Shown here: positions 6,242 to 8,566 of the stretch, in pieces | Numbering within the stretch: position 1 is the first letter of the stretch | How the letters are laid out: each line of letters begins with the position of its first letter | Assembly: GCA_900772035.1 (NCBI GenBank) | Contig: CAAGQE010000190.1 | Span: forward strand, 1 to 8,566 | DNA length: 8,566 bases | Direction of reading: 5' to 3' | Origin: Candidatus Gastranaerophilales bacterium | Lineage (GTDB): Bacteria; Cyanobacteriota; Vampirovibrionia; Gastranaerophilales; Gastranaerophilaceae | Program-made: the position numbers and the translations under genes | The notes under the pieces: generated by a model | Database searches by the model: none | What the model was told of the DNA's origin: nothing | What the model saw: only the letters and a program-made list of their open reading frames with translations

Positions 6242-7231
6242 ATGGAACAGTACAAAAGTTGCCACCTGTTGGAACATGGGATTTATTTTTATTATGACAG
6301 TATTCAGGTTTGTTGTTTTTTGACGGGCAAACTCGGTACGCCGTTTTGGCTTAAACGTGATTATAAAGGAACAAAGATTGACTGGGATGCTCTTTGTGAC
6401 CAGATGCGCGAAATCCGCGAGAAAAATAAACAAGGCATTGTAGACCCGCATTGTGAGGGATGTTTTAACCTTAAAGAAGACTGGTGGGATACGGACGAAT
6501 ATTTTTCGTATTTTTACCTTTCGCATTGGACTCGCTGCAATTGCAACTGCAATTACTGCTATACCGAAGAAAACAAGAAGTATTTCAACTCTTTGAAAGA
6601 GTATAAGATGATGCCGATTTTGCAAGAAATGTTAGAGCGAAAACTCTTGCGTTACAACGGTTATCTTGCTTATGGCGGTGGAGAACCAGCATGCTTGGAC
6701 GAGTTTGACGATATTACGGAATTGTTTCTTGAAAATAACGTCAGAAGTATTGTTACAAATACGTCGGGGATTAAGCCTGTTAAGTCGATTTTGAAAGGTA
6801 TTCCGACGGGAAGATTGGATGTTACCATTTCCGTTGACTGCGCGGATAGGGAAACTTATAAGAAAATTAAGCAAATCGACGCTTATGACAGGGTTATGGA
6901 AACTCTTAAACTCTATGCGGCGGCTCAAACGGAGAATAAAACGCTCGTTCGCTCGAAATACATTATCATTCCGGGACTTAATGATTCCGAAAAAGAGATT
7001 GAAAAATGGCTCACTCAGTCGTGCGAAATCGGCTTAAAGCAGGTATGCATTGACATTGAGGGCAAATGGTATATTCCGAGAAAGCAAAATGTTCCCGACC
7101 ATATCGCAAATCTGATTGCTTATGTCGAAAAACGCACGAAGGAACTCGACTTGGGACTTTTCTATTACTCTTATGCCGATCAATTCAGATTTGACAGAGA
7201 CAGAAAACTCGCCGAACAAAATCAAAAATAA
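6242..7231 (+). CDS. Radical SAM protein with Cys-rich N-terminal extension
   Basis: This 329-residue protein carries the radical SAM [4Fe-4S] motif CX3CX2C at C99, C103 and C106 (C-N-C-N-C-N-Y-C-Y, with an extra C101) and the SAM-binding GGE region YGGGEP (144-149). Later strands such as TNTSG and ISVDCADRETY fit the partial TIM barrel. About 90 residues precede the core, and these contain C7, a C24-C25 pair, C52 and C71-x-x-C74. Some of these could ligate an auxiliary Fe-S cluster, as SPASM/twitch domains do, but here before the barrel rather than after it. The substrate is unknown: no precursor peptide or modification target is visible next to it. CGGAG (6232-6236) lies five bases before ATG 6242. 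A probable terminator follows and the next gene is 256 bp away, so it looks monocistronic. Confidence 0.93.
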   Translation: MEQYKSCHLLEHGIYFYYDSIQVCCFLTGKLGTPFWLKRDYKGTKIDWDALCDQMREIREKNKQGIVDPHCEGCFNLKEDWWDTDEYFSYFYLSHWTRCNCNCNYCYTEENKKYFNSLKEYKMMPILQEMLERKLLRYNGYLAYGGGEPACLDEFDDITELFLENNVRSIVTNTSGIKPVKSILKGIPTGRLDVTISVDCADRETYKKIKQIDAYDRVMETLKLYAAAQTENKTLVRSKYIIIPGLNDSEKEIEKWLTQSCEIGLKQVCIDIEGKWYIPRKQNVPDHIANLIAYVEKRTKELDLGLFYYSYADQFRFDRDRKLAEQNQK

Positions 7232-7286
7232 TTAGTTTTTACAAATTCAGTATCTGCGGGGGTTGGGGGGATTTTGAGTTGCCGAT

Positions 7287-7333
7287 TTTGCAGAAACGGT
7301 GAGGGTTTTTGCTGTTTTTTGCTGCAAATTTTT
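7287..7333 (+). terminator. Probable intrinsic terminator after the radical SAM gene
   Basis: TTTGCAG (7287-7293) pairs with CTGCAAA (7322-7328), followed directly by TTTTT (7329-7333). AAAC just inside the stem can extend the pairing with GTTT at 7314-7317 across a bulge. The loop is long, so the structure is weaker than a classical terminator, but position and T tract fit. Confidence 0.45.
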
Positions 7334-7380
7334 AAGACGCGGACAAGGAATTTGTAACAGATAATTTACAGTCCGTTCCG

Positions 7381-7408
7381 CCTGTTTTACTTGTCCCACC
7401 TGTTATAC
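7381..7408 (+). repeat. Short direct repeat upstream of the Cys-knuckle gene
   Basis: CCTGTTTTAC (7381-7390) recurs as CCTGTTATAC (7399-7408), one mismatch, with an 18-base period close to two helical turns. It lies about 80-105 bases before the ATG of the following gene and could be a tandem regulator site. No function can be read from sequence alone. Confidence 0.4.
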
Positions 7409-7414
7409 ACCCAT

Positions 7415-7424
7415 CCTTGCAAGG
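7415..7424. repeat. Perfect 10-bp palindrome CCTTGCAAGG
   Basis: The palindrome sits seven bases after the direct repeat and just before a weak -35-like TTGAAA (7428-7433), a position suitable for an operator. It is short enough to occur by chance. Confidence 0.3.
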
Positions 7425-7427
7425 TTT

Positions 7428-7455
7428 TTGAAATGTGTCATAGTGAAAATATGAG
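7428..7455 (+). promoter_or_regulatory. Weak candidate promoter for the Cys-knuckle gene
   Basis: TTGAAA (7428-7433, 5/6) and TATGAG (7450-7455, 4/6) are 16 bp apart, with a predicted start near 7462. The -10 is poor, which would suit a gene that is normally quiet or needs an activator. Confidence 0.3.
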
Positions 7456-7487
7456 CAAGATTTTTTTCAAAATTTCAAAGGAGAAAA

Positions 7488-8546
7488 ATGGAACAAAATT
7501 ATTGGAACAAAACATTTGACAAAAACAAAAAGTATATTTGGATATCCGAAAGGGGCAAAACGACTTGTGAAAAGTGCCAAAGTCTCAACGGAAAAATCTT
7601 TTCGGGCGATAAAGTCCCCAATCGTCCTCACCCGAATTGCAAATGCGAGGTCGAGGAATACCACGGCACAACGATACAAAATGCACCGCAAGAAACTCAT
7701 GACAATCCAAAAGAAATACAAAAACTTGAAAAACAGGCTAATGACCTTGAAAAACAAGTTATTATTTTGCGTGGCGAAATTCAAAAAGCAAACAGAATCG
7801 AGGTTGTTTACAATTATAAAAAAATGTATGAACAGAAAATCAAAGAATTAACAGATGTAAAAAATGCAATAAAAGAAATGGAACAAAAAATATTAAAAAT
7901 ACCAAATACTTTGGCAAAATTTAAATATACAACTATAGACAGTAAAGAAAAAGCAATATTTGATTTAGGTATTAATTTTTTCAAAAAGAAATTTCCCAAT
8001 GCAGCTGCATTATGGGATATTTCATCAAGCAAGTTTACAAGTGAAGATAGTCAAAAGTATATAAAAGAAAACGGGGTATTTATTCCAAAGGTATCTAATT
8101 TGAACAATAAAAATTTAGAATGTTTTATCAGAAGAAAACTAAACGAACAAATTAATGCAACTGAAGCGATAGGATTTTTATTTAATACAAACAGTTCTAT
8201 TTCAAAAAAAATTGAAAACGATAAAAACTTTTTAGCAAGAATACAAAACTATGCAAAAAATAATAAAAACAATTTGTTATTCAGGAGAAACTCAAAAAAC
8301 AGCACATTTGGCGGATTTAGCAATTCTGACTTACATTATGCATTGGGGAATGTAGATGTGATGAATATACATTTGGATGATATGGATAATTTGTGCATGC
8401 TAATTGTTGATACTTATGATTTTAATAAGGGAGAAACAAATTTTTTAGTAAAAAAAGGAAGAACATTCCAAGAAAAAGGTTGGATTGAAAACTATTATAG
8501 CATCATCCCCGTAAAAATACCTCCCGAAAAATGGAAAACATTTTAG
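7488..8546 (+). CDS. Phage-head-like zinc-knuckle protein with coiled coil and unknown, toxin-like C-terminal domain
   Basis: This 352-residue modular protein has three visible parts. Residues 18-57 form a Cys/His knuckle, C27-x-x-C30 ... L-N-G ... H48-P-x-C51-x-C53. This pattern ends phage head-morphogenesis proteins of the SPP1 gp7 / Mu F type, but their long upstream head region is absent. Residues 75-137 are Lys/Glu-rich with heptad-like spacing, a likely coiled coil. Residues about 140-352 match nothing I can name. The last 80 contain LHYALG (282-287) and D308-T-Y-D311-F, followed by two strands. The DxYD core recalls colicin-M-type lipid II hydrolases, but their following His/Lys-Arg pair is not evident, so this is only a hypothesis. 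GC falls from about 48% (7561-7680) to about 26% (7801-8520) inside the gene. AAGGAG (7478-7483) precedes ATG 7488. There is no signal peptide. Confidence 0.85.
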   Translation: MEQNYWNKTFDKNKKYIWISERGKTTCEKCQSLNGKIFSGDKVPNRPHPNCKCEVEEYHGTTIQNAPQETHDNPKEIQKLEKQANDLEKQVIILRGEIQKANRIEVVYNYKKMYEQKIKELTDVKNAIKEMEQKILKIPNTLAKFKYTTIDSKEKAIFDLGINFFKKKFPNAAALWDISSSKFTSEDSQKYIKENGVFIPKVSNLNNKNLECFIRRKLNEQINATEAIGFLFNTNSSISKKIENDKNFLARIQNYAKNNKNNLLFRRNSKNSTFGGFSNSDLHYALGNVDVMNIHLDDMDNLCMLIVDTYDFNKGETNFLVKKGRTFQEKGWIENYYSIIPVKIPPEKWKTF

Positions 8547-8552
8547 AAAGTC

Positions 8553-8561
8553 TGATATAAT
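8553..8561 (+). promoter_or_regulatory. Extended -10 promoter just after the last gene
   Basis: TGATATAAT is an exact extended -10 (TGnTATAAT), seven bases after the stop at 8544-8546. A TGGAAA at 8532-8537 could act as a 4/6 -35 with an 18-bp spacer. It would drive a plus-strand gene beginning beyond the window. Confidence 0.45.
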
Positions 8562-8566
8562 AAACC

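Noticed and set aside
6218..6625. Minus-strand open frame opposite the radical SAM start
   Set aside because: It overlaps the strongly supported radical SAM gene and both divergent promoters' transcripts, with no SD or domain.
7232..7487. Possible RiPP precursor peptide between the radical SAM gene and the next gene
   Set aside because: I found no short plus-strand frame with an SD and a precursor-like sequence in this 256 bp; it holds only the probable terminator, short repeats and a weak promoter.
1..8566. CRISPR array, tRNA, rRNA, insertion sequence ends or att sites
   Set aside because: No regularly spaced repeats, tRNA-like cloverleaf, rRNA motif, transposase or terminal inverted repeats were seen on reading either strand.

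Overview
This 8.6 kb window reads like an ordinary bacterial chromosome of moderate-to-low GC, with one clearly foreign-looking gene at its right end. It carries a housekeeping recombination gene (radA), a leucine-type synthase gene, a MarC-family membrane protein gene, a radical SAM gene and several proteins with no recognised family. A secreted protein with a classical signal peptide, and the Asn/Gly-rich small proteins, would fit a gut-type Gram-negative such as the Gastranaerophilales/Melainabacteria lineage. That placement is an impression from protein style only and I hold it loosely.

Layout. Positions 1-97 hold the 3' end of an unidentified plus-strand gene. It runs into a strong hairpin with a GAAA tetraloop (121-154) shared with a convergent minus-strand gene for a secreted two-domain beta-rich protein (153-932), which has its own good promoter. 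Next come radA (1036-2409) and, 25 bp upstream of it, a gene for an Asn-rich helical protein with a beta-rich C-terminus (2435-3442). The two probably form one minus-strand operon driven by a promoter so close to the ATG (3449-3476) that its mRNA may be leaderless. A divergent gene for a small charged protein (3612-3959) ends by sharing four bases with the stop of a marC-like gene (3956-4603). That gene is the distal member of a leuA-marC operon, and the true leuA start is the ATG at 6148, not the TTG further upstream. The leuA promoter overlaps, -10 on -10, the promoter of the divergent radical SAM gene (6242-7231).

After a 256 bp intergenic region with a probable terminator and short repeats comes the most interesting gene (7488-8546). 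Its N-terminus is a compact Cys/His knuckle like the end of phage SPP1 gp7 / Mu F head-morphogenesis proteins, followed by a coiled coil. Its C-terminal half is far more AT-rich (about 26% GC against about 48% in the knuckle) and ends in a domain with a D-x-Y-D-F motif. The arrangement looks like a modular toxin or phage-derived effector with a swapped C-terminal domain. An extended -10 promoter right after its stop may drive a downstream partner, possibly an immunity gene, outside the window.

Apart from the radA operon, the leuA-marC operon and the shared or overlapping regulatory sites, I see no functional connection between neighbouring genes.
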